Shown here one piece after another: positions 38,070-47,705 of a stretch of 64,000 bases of DNA. The notes under the pieces are model-generated. The model was given only the letters and a program-made list of their open reading frames with translations, was not told the origin of the DNA and made no database searches. The translations under genes and the position numbers were made by a program. Source of the stretch: G965276765 sp965276765 (GTDB taxonomy: Bacteria > Actinomycetota > Acidimicrobiia > Acidimicrobiales > Palsa-688); assembly GCA_965276765.1 (NCBI GenBank), contig OZ255627.1:496001-560000 (forward strand). The letters run 5' to 3'. The number at the start of each line of letters is the position of its first letter. Positions within the stretch are counted from its first letter, which is position 1.

Positions 38070-38803
38070 TGTTCACGGAAGAGGTCGAGCACTCGCTCGA
38101 CGACGGCGACGGCTGGTCCACGGACGAGGATGCCCAGCTCCAGGTTTGGCCCGGCCAGGCCGGCGCCGGTGACGTTCGCGCTGCCGATGTAGGCAGCCCG
38201 CGAGTCCGACGTCAGCGCCTTCAAGTGCGCCCAAGGAGCGTCGTCCCTCAGGGCCGCGACCGAGAGGTAGGTGCTGTCGCCGTCCCGCGCGATGGTGTCA
38301 CGCAGCTCGTGGAGTGCTCCCCCGGCGTGGGTCGAACGCGTGGGCAGAAGGATCTCGAGGCGAACCCCGCGGGCCGTCGCCGCCGCCAGGCCGTCGGCGA
38401 GGTGCGAGATACCGGAGATGTCCATGAAGGGAGCTGCCAGACGCAGTGACGTCGTCGATTGCGTCACGAGCTGAACGAGCGTCTCCCCGGTCGTGTGGGT
38501 CAGGCCGGGTGGCAGTGGCGTGTTCCCCGGTAATGAGGCGACCAGGTCCCACGGCTCGGCGCTGGCCACCGAACGGCGTCCGAGGACCCAGGCGGCTCCT
38601 AGGTCGCATGCGTTCTCGATCCGGGCGTTGTCACCGCCGAAATGGGCGTGCAAGACGTCGACGAGGACGGGATCGAGACCGAGGCCAACGGCACGTCGGA
38701 GATCCGCGCCCGGCGCGGTGAGGACCCCGGCGAGGTCGCGCGCTGCGCTCCACGGATCGGGGGCGGTATACAACACGCCACCGACCAGCTCTGCGTCGTG
38801 CAC
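38066..38803 (-). CDS. drmC: DISARM protein DrmC, phospholipase-D-like
   Basis: 245 residues from the GTG at 38803, 2 bases after the drmB stop; longer forms overlap drmB. A single PLD HKD motif is visible as His193-x-Lys195-x4-Asp200 with GSAN at 207-210 (AHLKALTSDS, YIGSANVTG). DrmC is the PLD-family core protein of DISARM and has been reported as dispensable for some phages. It is the last gene of the operon and converges on the relaxase gene. Confidence 0.88.
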   Translation of the reverse strand: MHDAELVGGVLYTAPDPWSAARDLAGVLTAPGADLRRAVGLGLDPVLVDVLHAHFGGDNARIENACDLGAAWVLGRRSVASAEPWDLVASLPGNTPLPPGLTHTTGETLVQLVTQSTTSLRLAAPFMDISGISHLADGLAAATARGVRLEILLPTRSTHAGGALHELRDTIARDGDSTYLSVAALRDDAPWAHLKALTSDSRAAYIGSANVTGAGLAGPNLELGILVRGPAVAVVERVLDLFREH

Positions 38804-38805
38804 CG

Positions 38806-40500
38806 TCAGCCCGCGCCCCGCACGAAACCATGCTCGCCGAAGAGCTGCGAGCGGTCGAGGAAGCGGTTGAACCAGCGACAGGAGGGTTCGCCGAGGTGCA
38901 GGCATGCCATGCAGGCGCCGCCACCGCTGCGACAGCCGGGGTCGAGAGCGCAACGTGACTCGCCGCCGACGAAGTCGTCGAGGAATCGGTGGAGCGAGGT
39001 CTCGAACACCGCTTGAAGGCCGCCGAGAACGAAGTCGCCACGCGAGGCGGCGTAGACGACGAAGCCGAGATGGTGGGGAAGGAGGTACTCGGCCAGTCCG
39101 TCCCGTTCGATGCCGGCGAACGCAGCCAGCCGACGAATCGTTCGGTGGGCGTACGAGTGGAGCAGCGACAGCACACTCCCCCCCAGCGGTTGGTACTGCT
39201 CCTGCGTGGGCCAGGGGATGTCGAGGTGCTCGAGGATGGCGAGCCTCGCCGCTCGTGCATCCGCAGCCGGCGGCAGCGGATGGGCGGTCGCCGTCAGGTG
39301 AGCGTGGACAGCGAGGGGATCGAGCCGGAACAAGAGCGCCTCGGTCCGGCTCAGGGATGCGTAAGCGCGGATGTGTCCCCGCTCGCGGAACGGCACAAGC
39401 CGGGCGGCGCCGGGGTTCATGTCACCGCGGGTGTAGCCGAAGCCGAGGGTCGCGACCGGGAAGTTGGCCAGCAGGTCGACACTCTCGAGGTGAGCGGCGC
39501 GCATGGCCTCGTGGTAGGCACCCTCGTAGAGGGTGCGCAGTGGCGGTGTCGTGCCCGCCACCATGTCGCTCACCCGGGTGCGTCCTCCGCCAACGGCGGA
39601 CGCCAGGCTGAGCGCCTCCTCCTGCGCCTTTTCACGGACCACGTCGAGGAGCACGATCGGATTGGCCCCACCGGGATCGATCTCACCACGTTCCGCGGCT
39701 TGCCGGGCGAGGTCTTCGGCGGTCGCCTCCGACAGCCCTGCTCGGCGGAAGCTCTCAACGAGCCCGGCCAGGGTCTGCCGGCCAGCGGTGGGATCGTCGG
39801 TGGTCATGCCGTCGACCACCCACTCGAGCGCTCGAGCTCCACCACCGCCCGCTCTGAGACGGGCAGCGGTGGCCGGATCGGGCGGGTTGACGAGGACGGC
39901 GAAGCGCGGCGAGAAAACGACAGCGGCGCGGTGGACCGTGACGCTCATGCCGCCGCCGCAATTGCACACCTGGTATGGGAAACCCTGGGAGATCGTCGCC
40001 CGACACTGAGGACAATAGAAGCGGAGTTCGCGGGCGGTGGACGTACCGGGAAGATGGACGGCGACGGCGTTGTGGGTTCGGCAGCGCTGGAGGATCGGCT
40101 CTCGTGCCGCCCCACACGTGTGGTACGCCACGAACTGCATCTGGGCGCGACTTCGTCCGCCACAGGGGCAGCGATCGTCGCGGGAGCGAGTGATCGTGTT
40201 GCAGGTCTTGCAACGCCACTGCTGCGGGAAGGGTTCGACGAGCACCCCGCGGTCCATGTTGAGTCTCACGATGTCGACCATCGCCCGCGCCCGCAGCTCG
40301 GCGGTCAGACCATCGTCGTTCCCGGTGGTGGCCCACGGGGCGATGGCCGCGATCAGCGCCGACCGGACCGTGTCCTGGTCGAGCGCGGTCTGGACTGGGT
40401 CGACCCAGTTGGCGACACGCCAGATGCGACCCTCCAGGTCGGTGGTCTGACCGGGCAGGAGCCCGAAGAGGATCTGCGACGCACCCCGCTCCACCCTCAC
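38806..40500 (-). CDS. drmB: DISARM protein DrmB (DUF1998)
   Basis: 564 residues from the GTG at 40500, which overlaps the drmA stop as GTGA. An N-terminal zinc-binding cluster (CKTC...CPCG, Cys97-113) and a second (QRCRTH, FYCPQC) precede the C-terminal DUF1998 domain with HSYAHRTIRRLA and the Cys-rich end CMACLHLGEPSC. DrmB partners the DrmA helicase in DNA recognition and autoinhibition of DISARM. The frame is uninterrupted. Confidence 0.9.
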   Translation of the reverse strand: MRVERGASQILFGLLPGQTTDLEGRIWRVANWVDPVQTALDQDTVRSALIAAIAPWATTGNDDGLTAELRARAMVDIVRLNMDRGVLVEPFPQQWRCKTCNTITRSRDDRCPCGGRSRAQMQFVAYHTCGAAREPILQRCRTHNAVAVHLPGTSTARELRFYCPQCRATISQGFPYQVCNCGGGMSVTVHRAAVVFSPRFAVLVNPPDPATAARLRAGGGGARALEWVVDGMTTDDPTAGRQTLAGLVESFRRAGLSEATAEDLARQAAERGEIDPGGANPIVLLDVVREKAQEEALSLASAVGGGRTRVSDMVAGTTPPLRTLYEGAYHEAMRAAHLESVDLLANFPVATLGFGYTRGDMNPGAARLVPFRERGHIRAYASLSRTEALLFRLDPLAVHAHLTATAHPLPPAADARAARLAILEHLDIPWPTQEQYQPLGGSVLSLLHSYAHRTIRRLAAFAGIERDGLAEYLLPHHLGFVVYAASRGDFVLGGLQAVFETSLHRFLDDFVGGESRCALDPGCRSGGGACMACLHLGEPSCRWFNRFLDRSQLFGEHGFVRGAG

Positions 40501-43500
40501 GATCGGCCGCCCCTCGAGTAGACGGGCGCCTGTTCCTCGACGTCGCGCAGTGACAGCATCGGCTTGCCGGTCGGGAAGAGGTCGTCGACCCACTGCGCGG
40601 TGCTGGCCGGGTCGTTGAGGGCGCGGAAGAACTCGCGCAGGTACGTCTGGAGGTCCTGCCGCAGGTTCTCGTCGAGCGCGCCGGTGAAGGCGAGCATCGT
40701 GACCAGCGCCGTCAGTTCCGCAGGTTCGAGGACGGGAAGGCGGGCGAAGGCTCGCCGCACGGAGGCGGGCAGGGTGAGCTGCTTGAGGTTGGTGGCGATC
40801 GCCGCCGGTTCGTGGATCCCGTAGAGGCGGGCCTGGACCAGACCGGCGAACGTCAGCTCCAGCACCCGCCGACTCTTGGCGGTCACTGGCACGGGCTCGA
40901 TGAGACGGTCAGCGTGGGCGACGAACGACGGGAAAGTGCGGTAGACGGCGGCGTCTCGCTCCCGGCCGATCTTGTGCAGGACGATGACCAGCCCAGGGTG
41001 GCTTCGCCCGACACGTGACGTCGTCTGGATGAACTCGGCGGTCGCGAGCGGCAGGCCGAGCATGACCATGACGTTGAGGCGGTTGATGTCGACGCCGTGG
41101 GAGAGCATCGACGACGCCGCGACGAGATGGATGCGGTCGTAGAAGTCGGCCTCGGGACTGGTCAGACGGCTGAGGGTGGTCCGGACCTCGTCGAGTGGCG
41201 TTCGGCCGGTGAGCGTGGCGGAGTTGAGCGGGCGGGGCAGTTGGATCTGGGTCTCGAACGACCTGGCCACCGCCTCTACGTCCTTGAGGGTCGAGCCGTA
41301 CACCACGTCGACGCCATAGATCGAGACGAGGCTGGGGAGTAGGTCGACGGAGAGCCCCGTCTCGGCGGCGACGGACCCAGGTTCGTCGACAGCGCGCCGG
41401 GTGACACGTTGGAGCGCTTCGGTGAGCTGATCGGTGGCGTACTCGAGGGTCACGCCTCGAGGAGCGACACCCGCAAATCGCCGGGCGAGATCGTCGGTGT
41501 CCCGCGACCAGAACGAGTGGCCGACCCGCGGTCCGGGTCGGGGGAACGTGCGGCCCTCGCGGCGGTAGAGCGCCGCCACCTGTTCGTCATGACCGGCGAG
41601 GGTGGCCGAGGAGGCGATGATCTTGGGGGTCGACCCGTAGTGAGTCTGGAGCGCGTCGAGCAGTGCCTCGTAGTGAGCGTCGACGGCCCCGAGGCTGTCT
41701 CGCAGGAGGTGCAGTTCGTCCTGCATCCGGATCGTGGGGGCGTACAGCGCTGAGTCCTGTGCCAGCGCCGCGGGCTGTGTCGAGCAGCCGGGGAAGAGGC
41801 AACCAGAGGGCGTCTTGCTCCGCGGTGCGTAGGTGTAGCCATGACCCTGCTGCGGGCAACGCCCGGCCGGCGGGCCGTAGAAACCGCGCATCGCCGCCTG
41901 CATCGAAACGCTGGCCGCCTTGTCGAGCGTCCCCAGCACGACAGTCGGGAGCGAGCGATAGATCTCGTCGTCGACGACTCGCATCGGCAGCGGACGACCA
42001 CCCCAGGGACAGCCAGCCGCCGTGCAGACGTGGTCGAGCGCCCACCGTTGCGGGTCGAAGCGCATCTCGAGCGACGTCGCGGTGCAGAAGGGACACCGGA
42101 GCAGGACCTGGTAGCGGCCTGGCATCTCGCGGTCGTTCGGGTCAGGTTGACCGGGGCGGTGTTCACGTGCGGTCGGGATCTTGTTGGGGGTCCCGTTGTT
42201 GCCGACGAAGAAGCCGAGGGTGAAGGGCTGCCCCTCGATGCGCTCCTCGCGGCGCACGAGTTCGGCGGCGGCGAGGACGTCGGCGAAGCGTTGCGTCTGC
42301 TGCAGCGACAGCATCCGGAGTGGGAAGCGCCCCCAGGAGGTGATGCCCTCCCGCTTGCCGCGGAGGCGATCGAAGAACGCTGCCGTGACGACGAAGAGGA
42401 GATAGGTCTCGGTCTTGCCCCCACCGGTGGCGAACCAGAGCGTATCGACCACCTCACGCGGACCGTCGGCCGACTCGTCGGCGATAGAGACCACGTTGGC
42501 GAGCACGAAGCCGAGCTGGAAGGCTCGCCAGGTCGTGTGGGGCACGGCTGGGGACATCGCAAAGGCGCGGTTCGCCAGCTGGAAGGAGCGTCGCAGGCGC
42601 TCGTCTGTGTCGAGCAGCGCCACCCCCGCTTGCAGACGGGCCAGCTCGTCGAAGAAGGCGCGGGCCTCTTCGGCGGCCTGGTCGCGCATGCCCTGATCCC
42701 AGCGCTCCTCGGCGGCCCTGTCGCTCAGGACACCATCGGACCAGTGGCGCTCACCCCACTGCTCCGCCATGGCGACGAGAGCACCGACGCTCGGCATCGG
42801 ATCGTCGGCGAGGGTGGCGAAGGTGATGTCCGGTGCCGGCCCGGTCTCGTCGTCCCAATAGGCGGGTCGGGGTTGATCGCGAACGGCGACGTCGGTGGTC
42901 TGGAACGTGGTGCCCGACGAGCGCTCGACGCCCCCGTTCACTCCGTAAGCCGGGACCGTCCGCTCGTAGCGGAAGGAGTCGGGCAGGTTGTCGAGGGTGA
43001 AGGGCTCCGTCGCGCCGACGTCGGCCGTCAGCGACGCCTCGTAGAGGTTGGTGTCCCACCCGTCCAGCTTCTCCGGCGAGAGGTTGACGAGCGTGACCAC
43101 GAGTTCGGGACCGTCCTTGCCGAGCTCGAGTTCGGCGTGGAACTCGCAGGTCATGCCGACGGCCCCCACCCCGGCGAGCGCCTGCTCGAAGTCTGAGCGG
43201 CCCGCCGAGATGACCGGGCCGACAGCGGTTGGCGTGGAGAGAGCGGCCGTCACCTCGATCGGCTCGCTCTTCCGCCAATTGTCGGCGTCCGGCTGGTCGC
43301 CGCCGTCGAACTCGCTCCAGACCACGAACCGGGCCGAGCAGGATACCGATCGGGCGTCCACGGCGGAGGGGCGGACTCGGACTCCGATCTCGCACGGCTC
43401 CAGCCTCTCACTGCGTTCACCCAGGCGACTGTTCTGTACGACGATCTCGGGAGCGACCCGGCCGAGCCAGAAGCGACCCTTCGGAGCGACGGGGAGGAGC

Positions 43501-43589
43501 TGCATGTGATCGCCGCGTGCCTCGGCGACGACACCATCCAGCATCCACGAAACGAATGTGGTGCATTCGGTAGAAGTCAGATCGGTCAC
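40497..43589 (-). CDS. drmA: DISARM helicase DrmA
   Basis: 1030 residues from the GTG at 43589, overlapping the drmE stop by 4 bases. The atypical Walker A FATGGGKTETY is at about 386-396, the motif II is QDELHLL, and the C-terminal helicase lobe has QTTSRVGRSHPG. Cysteine pairs (CPFC, CTAAGC, CPQQ, CLFPGC) in between suggest zinc ribbons. DrmA binds unmethylated or 5'-overhang DNA and is the ATPase motor of DISARM. No disruption is seen over 3.1 kb. Confidence 0.92.
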   Translation of the reverse strand: MTDLTSTECTTFVSWMLDGVVAEARGDHMQLLPVAPKGRFWLGRVAPEIVVQNSRLGERSERLEPCEIGVRVRPSAVDARSVSCSARFVVWSEFDGGDQPDADNWRKSEPIEVTAALSTPTAVGPVISAGRSDFEQALAGVGAVGMTCEFHAELELGKDGPELVVTLVNLSPEKLDGWDTNLYEASLTADVGATEPFTLDNLPDSFRYERTVPAYGVNGGVERSSGTTFQTTDVAVRDQPRPAYWDDETGPAPDITFATLADDPMPSVGALVAMAEQWGERHWSDGVLSDRAAEERWDQGMRDQAAEEARAFFDELARLQAGVALLDTDERLRRSFQLANRAFAMSPAVPHTTWRAFQLGFVLANVVSIADESADGPREVVDTLWFATGGGKTETYLLFVVTAAFFDRLRGKREGITSWGRFPLRMLSLQQTQRFADVLAAAELVRREERIEGQPFTLGFFVGNNGTPNKIPTAREHRPGQPDPNDREMPGRYQVLLRCPFCTATSLEMRFDPQRWALDHVCTAAGCPWGGRPLPMRVVDDEIYRSLPTVVLGTLDKAASVSMQAAMRGFYGPPAGRCPQQGHGYTYAPRSKTPSGCLFPGCSTQPAALAQDSALYAPTIRMQDELHLLRDSLGAVDAHYEALLDALQTHYGSTPKIIASSATLAGHDEQVAALYRREGRTFPRPGPRVGHSFWSRDTDDLARRFAGVAPRGVTLEYATDQLTEALQRVTRRAVDEPGSVAAETGLSVDLLPSLVSIYGVDVVYGSTLKDVEAVARSFETQIQLPRPLNSATLTGRTPLDEVRTTLSRLTSPEADFYDRIHLVAASSMLSHGVDINRLNVMVMLGLPLATAEFIQTTSRVGRSHPGLVIVLHKIGRERDAAVYRTFPSFVAHADRLIEPVPVTAKSRRVLELTFAGLVQARLYGIHEPAAIATNLKQLTLPASVRRAFARLPVLEPAELTALVTMLAFTGALDENLRQDLQTYLREFFRALNDPASTAQWVDDLFPTGKPMLSLRDVEEQAPVYSRGGRS

Positions 43590-45934
43590 GTGCTCTCCAG
43601 TCGTCCCAGGAGGGTCAGCGGCACCGCATCGTCGCAGGGCCGGACGTCGAGGACCACCGCCTCGATGACAGCGTCGCGCAGGTCGGCGATAGACAGGCCG
43701 GTCTCGGGATCGACCCGTCGCTGGTCCTCCACGAGGGTCGAGCTTCGAGCGGCCTCGGCGAGCGCCCTGCCGGCGGCTCGGCGGAAGACGCGACGTCGCT
43801 GGACGCATGCGAAAAGCTCCGCGACCTGGATGTCGCTCATGCCGAGATCGAGCGCCACGGTCAGCAACCTGAGGTCGCCGAGATCCCGGGGCGCCATGAT
43901 CCCGCCCTCGGTGACCCAGCTGCGTACGGCGAACGACGTCTTGTCGCACCCGAGGGCCGCCAGCTTGCGGTGGAGTTCGGCGAAGGTGAAGTCGGACTCG
44001 GAGAACCGGGTGCGGACGAGCTGGTGGTAGCGGTCGATGAGCATCCTCGAGGCGAGCAGGTCAGGACGATCCCCGAGTCGCTCCTCGAGGGCCTCGAGTA
44101 GTCCGACGCGACCCTGCCGCCGGCCGATGAGGAGCACGTCACCCACTTTGAGTTTGAGTGGTCGCCGGTCCTCGATCTTGGGACCGTCACGCACCTCGAC
44201 CGACCGCGCCTCCTCCAGGAGCACTCGGCCCTGATCGGTGGTCACGGCGACGGCGGCAACGGCGGCCGTCCAGTCACCGTCGTCGAGTTGACGGGCGACC
44301 GAGGACGTGGGTCCCTCGTCCCCGATGTCGAGGGGATCGAGGACGAAGAGGGAGTCGAAGGGCTCGAACGGGTCCGGTTCCGGCACGAACTCGGCGCCGT
44401 CCACGACGACCACCGGCGGCCTCGCGACGACGGGAGGGGGCGCCGGTGGCGGAGCCGTCCCGAGCAGGGTTCGCCAGGTCCTGCCTCGGACCTCGGGGCT
44501 GCCCCAACGTTCCCGCGCCGTGCGCACGGCCTCCACCGTCGATGCGCAGGCCCGACCCGAGGTCTCGCCGAGGGTCAGGACCGTAACGTCGCTGGCCAGC
44601 CCGGACAGGATCCGATGCCAGTCCCAGGGCGCTGGTTCACCCACGACGACCGCTCGCGGCCAGGTCCCCTGGCGGTGCAGGCGGCCGACGGCGCACACGC
44701 TGAGCCCGCCGACGGCGCTGGCCTCGGGATCGGCGCCAAAGGCATCGAGCATGGCGCGGGCCGCGGTCCTGGTCCTGGTCACGACGAGCGCTTCACCCCC
44801 GTCCTTCGCGAGTTCGGCGACTGCCGATCCCAGGGGATTCCCCTCGTCGAGGGCAGCACGCAGGTCACCGATGTCACTGGCGAGGATGGTGGCGATCTCC
44901 GCCCGGTCCCCGTCCAGGGTGCGTGCCCACGCCGTCAACTCGGGTTCGAACGTGTTGGTGGCACGAGCGGCCCACGGCGGAAGGCCCGCGAATCGGTCGA
45001 AACGGCTCGGTTCACAGGCGAGGGAGGTCAAGGTCGACAAATGGTGCCAGGCAGCCGACAGGCCGCGCTCGACGTGGCGGTTGGAGCGCTCGGGACTGAG
45101 GACCCGCAGCAGGCGCAGGTCCTCGCGGACACGGGCGAGAGCGGCCTCGGCCTCCGGGTGACGTCCGACCGAGATGGTGACGTCGACCCCGTGGGCGATC
45201 GCGCTGAGGCGCTCGGTGGCGACGGAGAAGGGGACGGTGTGATCGCGCCGGATCTCGAGAGCATCGTTCCACCGGGCGAGGTCGGAATCGGCCCACCCCC
45301 AGAGGAGCCGACCGTCGTGCTCGGCGCGGCGCAGCCCGGGGTCGAGCGGGTCCGCGAAGACCTCCACCGATGCGTGGCCCTTGAGCACGTTGACGAGCCC
45401 GGCGAGGTGATCGACGACGAGATGCTCGACCGGCCACCCGGCGTACGCCTGGCCGATGATGATCCCGGTGATGCGACGTCCACCGACGGGGCTCTCGCCG
45501 TCGGGGCCGGCCCGGAAGCACGCGAGGACCTCCTCGAGGGGGGCTCGGTCACCCAGCGTGGCGATCCGGAGTTGCCGCCAGACGCGCTCGGCCATGGTGG
45601 GATCGGCGGTAACCAGTCCCACGGACGGCGACGGGGCGCGGGGGTTGCCGCGAGTGGCGAGGAACCGGCTCAGCAGGAGCTGGGCAGCGAGGAGCACAGC
45701 GACGGTGCCGGCAGGGGCCGGATAGACGAGGTCGACGCCCTGCCCGGTCCGTAAGGCCAGGTCGACCAGCGCGAGGGCGCCCTCGTCGACCCAGCAGAGG
45801 TCCACCCAGTGCGGCCCGCGGGCGTCCTCCAGCACCAGACGGCGATCACGAGCGATGGAGACGAGACTGGCCCCGGCCTCGCGCTCGAGCAGGAGTGCGT
45901 CCCATGGCGCCGTCCCCTCCCCTGTCGTACTCAC
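43586..45934 (-). CDS. drmE: DISARM class 2 protein DrmE
   Basis: About 782 residues from a GTG at 45934; a slightly longer form is possible. Length and position between the cytosine methyltransferase and drmA fit DrmE, the class 2 signature gene. The sequence has an alpha/beta N-terminal part (VDLVYPAPAGTVAVLLAAQLLL, GIIIGQAYAGWPVEHLVVD) lacking a clear Walker A, and a helical C-terminus. Its biochemical role is unknown in the literature I can recall. It overlaps drmA by 4 bases and is 91 bp from the methyltransferase gene. Confidence 0.82.
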   Translation of the reverse strand: MSTTGEGTAPWDALLLEREAGASLVSIARDRRLVLEDARGPHWVDLCWVDEGALALVDLALRTGQGVDLVYPAPAGTVAVLLAAQLLLSRFLATRGNPRAPSPSVGLVTADPTMAERVWRQLRIATLGDRAPLEEVLACFRAGPDGESPVGGRRITGIIIGQAYAGWPVEHLVVDHLAGLVNVLKGHASVEVFADPLDPGLRRAEHDGRLLWGWADSDLARWNDALEIRRDHTVPFSVATERLSAIAHGVDVTISVGRHPEAEAALARVREDLRLLRVLSPERSNRHVERGLSAAWHHLSTLTSLACEPSRFDRFAGLPPWAARATNTFEPELTAWARTLDGDRAEIATILASDIGDLRAALDEGNPLGSAVAELAKDGGEALVVTRTRTAARAMLDAFGADPEASAVGGLSVCAVGRLHRQGTWPRAVVVGEPAPWDWHRILSGLASDVTVLTLGETSGRACASTVEAVRTARERWGSPEVRGRTWRTLLGTAPPPAPPPVVARPPVVVVDGAEFVPEPDPFEPFDSLFVLDPLDIGDEGPTSSVARQLDDGDWTAAVAAVAVTTDQGRVLLEEARSVEVRDGPKIEDRRPLKLKVGDVLLIGRRQGRVGLLEALEERLGDRPDLLASRMLIDRYHQLVRTRFSESDFTFAELHRKLAALGCDKTSFAVRSWVTEGGIMAPRDLGDLRLLTVALDLGMSDIQVAELFACVQRRRVFRRAAGRALAEAARSSTLVEDQRRVDPETGLSIADLRDAVIEAVVLDVRPCDDAVPLTLLGRLEST

Positions 45935-46025
45935 GCTGGAGATTCTCGCGGACGGCTGTGACCCCCACACGGAGTGACATCAGACCCGCCACGGGCGCCT
46001 CCGGGCCGCGCATGGCGGCCTGTCG

Positions 46026-47669
46026 TCAACGCCGGCCCGCTGGTTCTCCTCGCACGATGGCGACGACCTTGGCGGCCGACTCGACCGGGTCTTCGTGCTC
46101 CCAGAACCTCAGGACGGTCCAGCCGGCCTCGGCGAGCCGCGCATCGGTGTCTGCGTCCCGGGAGCGGTTGGCGGCGAACTTCTCCTTCCACGCCTGGCCA
46201 TTGCTCTTGGGCATGGTGCCGTGCGACGGGCATCCGTGCCAGTAACAGCCGTCGACGTAGACCGCGACCCGGGAGCCCATGAAGACGATGTCGGCGCGTC
46301 GCCGCGTCCCGTCCACGGCGTGGTCGACGGCGTACCGGAGCCCATGGCGATCCAGCTCCGAGCGCAGCAGCAGCTCGGGCTTGGTATCTCGCCGCTTGGT
46401 CGTCTTCATCCGCTGGCGGATCACGTCGCTCGACGCCGGGGGGAACGCTGTCTGGCGAGGACGGTTGGACTTCTTCTTGGCGACGGCCGGCCGAGGCTTC
46501 CTGGTGACGGCGGGACTGCTCTTCTTGGCCGGGAAGAGTGTGGCCAGCAGGGACGAGCCGACGTGGACGCCGAGGAGGGGCGGGACAGCATTGCCGATGA
46601 CGTGTGCCCAGGCGCTCCGCTTCTTCTCGGATCCGAGATCGAAGAAGTCGGGCAGAGTCTGGAGACGGGCGGCCTCCCGGGGGGTGATCGTCCTGGGTTC
46701 GTCGGGGTGGACGTACCGCCCCTGGCCCATCGAGCCGTAGCCGGTGGTGATTGTCTGGGCGGGCTTGCTCCAGCTCAGACGCCCATACATGGATACGTAG
46801 CTGTGGTCGCCGCGGTGACAGACCGGGCGGAGTTCGTTGGGGAGGTCGTCCTCGTCGTTGTCGATCAGCCACTGCATCCGCTCCCGGTTCTCGGCGGTCG
46901 CGGCGCTCGGCGAGTTCGGGCCGCTGTCGGCCGTGGCGCCTGCGAGATCGCCGATGGCCCATTCGACGCTGCGCGCCGTGTGGTCGCAACAAGCGATTGT
47001 GGTCGCGAGGATGGCGGCGGGATCCCCGGAGTGCTCGCGCAGGGCGAGCAGGAGATGGCGGCGGCGGCGTTGTGGAACCCCCAATTCGGTGAGGTCGAGG
47101 ACCGCCGTCGCCACGCGGTAGCCCGCCTTCTCCAGGGCTGCGCTCGCGGCCGGTACGGAACCCCGGACGTCGTGGCGGACGGCCGGCACGTTCTCGATGA
47201 GCACGGCACGAGGGCGAAGGATCTCCGCCGCCCGGGCGACTCGGACGTAGAGACCGTTGCGAGTGTCGTCTCGGCGGGTGTGGTTGTTGAGGTCCGAATG
47301 ACCTTGACAGGGTGGCCCCGCGAGCAGAACGTCCACTTTGCCGATCTCGGCGGCGAGTTTCGCCTCCTTGGCTCTGGGCGCCTGGCCAATGACCCCTTCG
47401 AAGAGCGAGGCGACGTCCTCGCGTGTCACGGTGACCCCGGGGAAGTTGAGTTCGAAGACGTCAGCGACGTCGGGGTCCAACTCGACGGCGGCGACGATCT
47501 TGATCCCGCGATCGATCCGCCTGGCGGCCTCCGCGAAGCCGAGGCTGAGGCCACCGCCACTGCAGAAGAGGTCCACCACTCTCAGCTTGGACCGGGGAGC
47601 CTCGTAGTCTGGCCGGCGCGCCGTTCTGAGGAACTCGGCGTCCTTGGCACAGACCGGGCATCCCTCCAC
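46026..47669 (-). CDS. drmMII: DISARM cytosine-5 methyltransferase DrmMII fused to Vsr-type endonuclease domain
   Basis: 547 residues from a GTG at 47669. Residues 30-380 are a C5-cytosine methyltransferase: motif I DLFCSGGGLSLGF, motif IV GPPCQGHS with Cys121, motif VI ENVPAV, motif VIII QRRRR and motif X GNAVPPLLG. A Lys/Arg/Pro linker (380-412) leads to a Vsr domain at 414-527: RDTKPELLLRSELD, RADIVFMGSRVAVYVDGCYW, HGTMPK and WTVLRFWEHED, with Asp460, His478 and His483 as active-site candidates. The first part marks self DNA; Vsr nicks T:G mismatches left by 5mC deamination. The two are normally separate proteins. Confidence 0.88.
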   Translation of the reverse strand: MEGCPVCAKDAEFLRTARRPDYEAPRSKLRVVDLFCSGGGLSLGFAEAARRIDRGIKIVAAVELDPDVADVFELNFPGVTVTREDVASLFEGVIGQAPRAKEAKLAAEIGKVDVLLAGPPCQGHSDLNNHTRRDDTRNGLYVRVARAAEILRPRAVLIENVPAVRHDVRGSVPAASAALEKAGYRVATAVLDLTELGVPQRRRRHLLLALREHSGDPAAILATTIACCDHTARSVEWAIGDLAGATADSGPNSPSAATAENRERMQWLIDNDEDDLPNELRPVCHRGDHSYVSMYGRLSWSKPAQTITTGYGSMGQGRYVHPDEPRTITPREAARLQTLPDFFDLGSEKKRSAWAHVIGNAVPPLLGVHVGSSLLATLFPAKKSSPAVTRKPRPAVAKKKSNRPRQTAFPPASSDVIRQRMKTTKRRDTKPELLLRSELDRHGLRYAVDHAVDGTRRRADIVFMGSRVAVYVDGCYWHGCPSHGTMPKSNGQAWKEKFAANRSRDADTDARLAEAGWTVLRFWEHEDPVESAAKVVAIVRGEPAGRR

Positions 47670-47705
47670 GACCCTTGATCGTACGGGGGCGGCGCAGGTC
47701 GCGGC

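Noticed and set aside
46095..47678. 527-codon plus-strand frame across drmMII
   Set aside because: Antisense shadow; all methyltransferase and Vsr motifs are on the minus strand.
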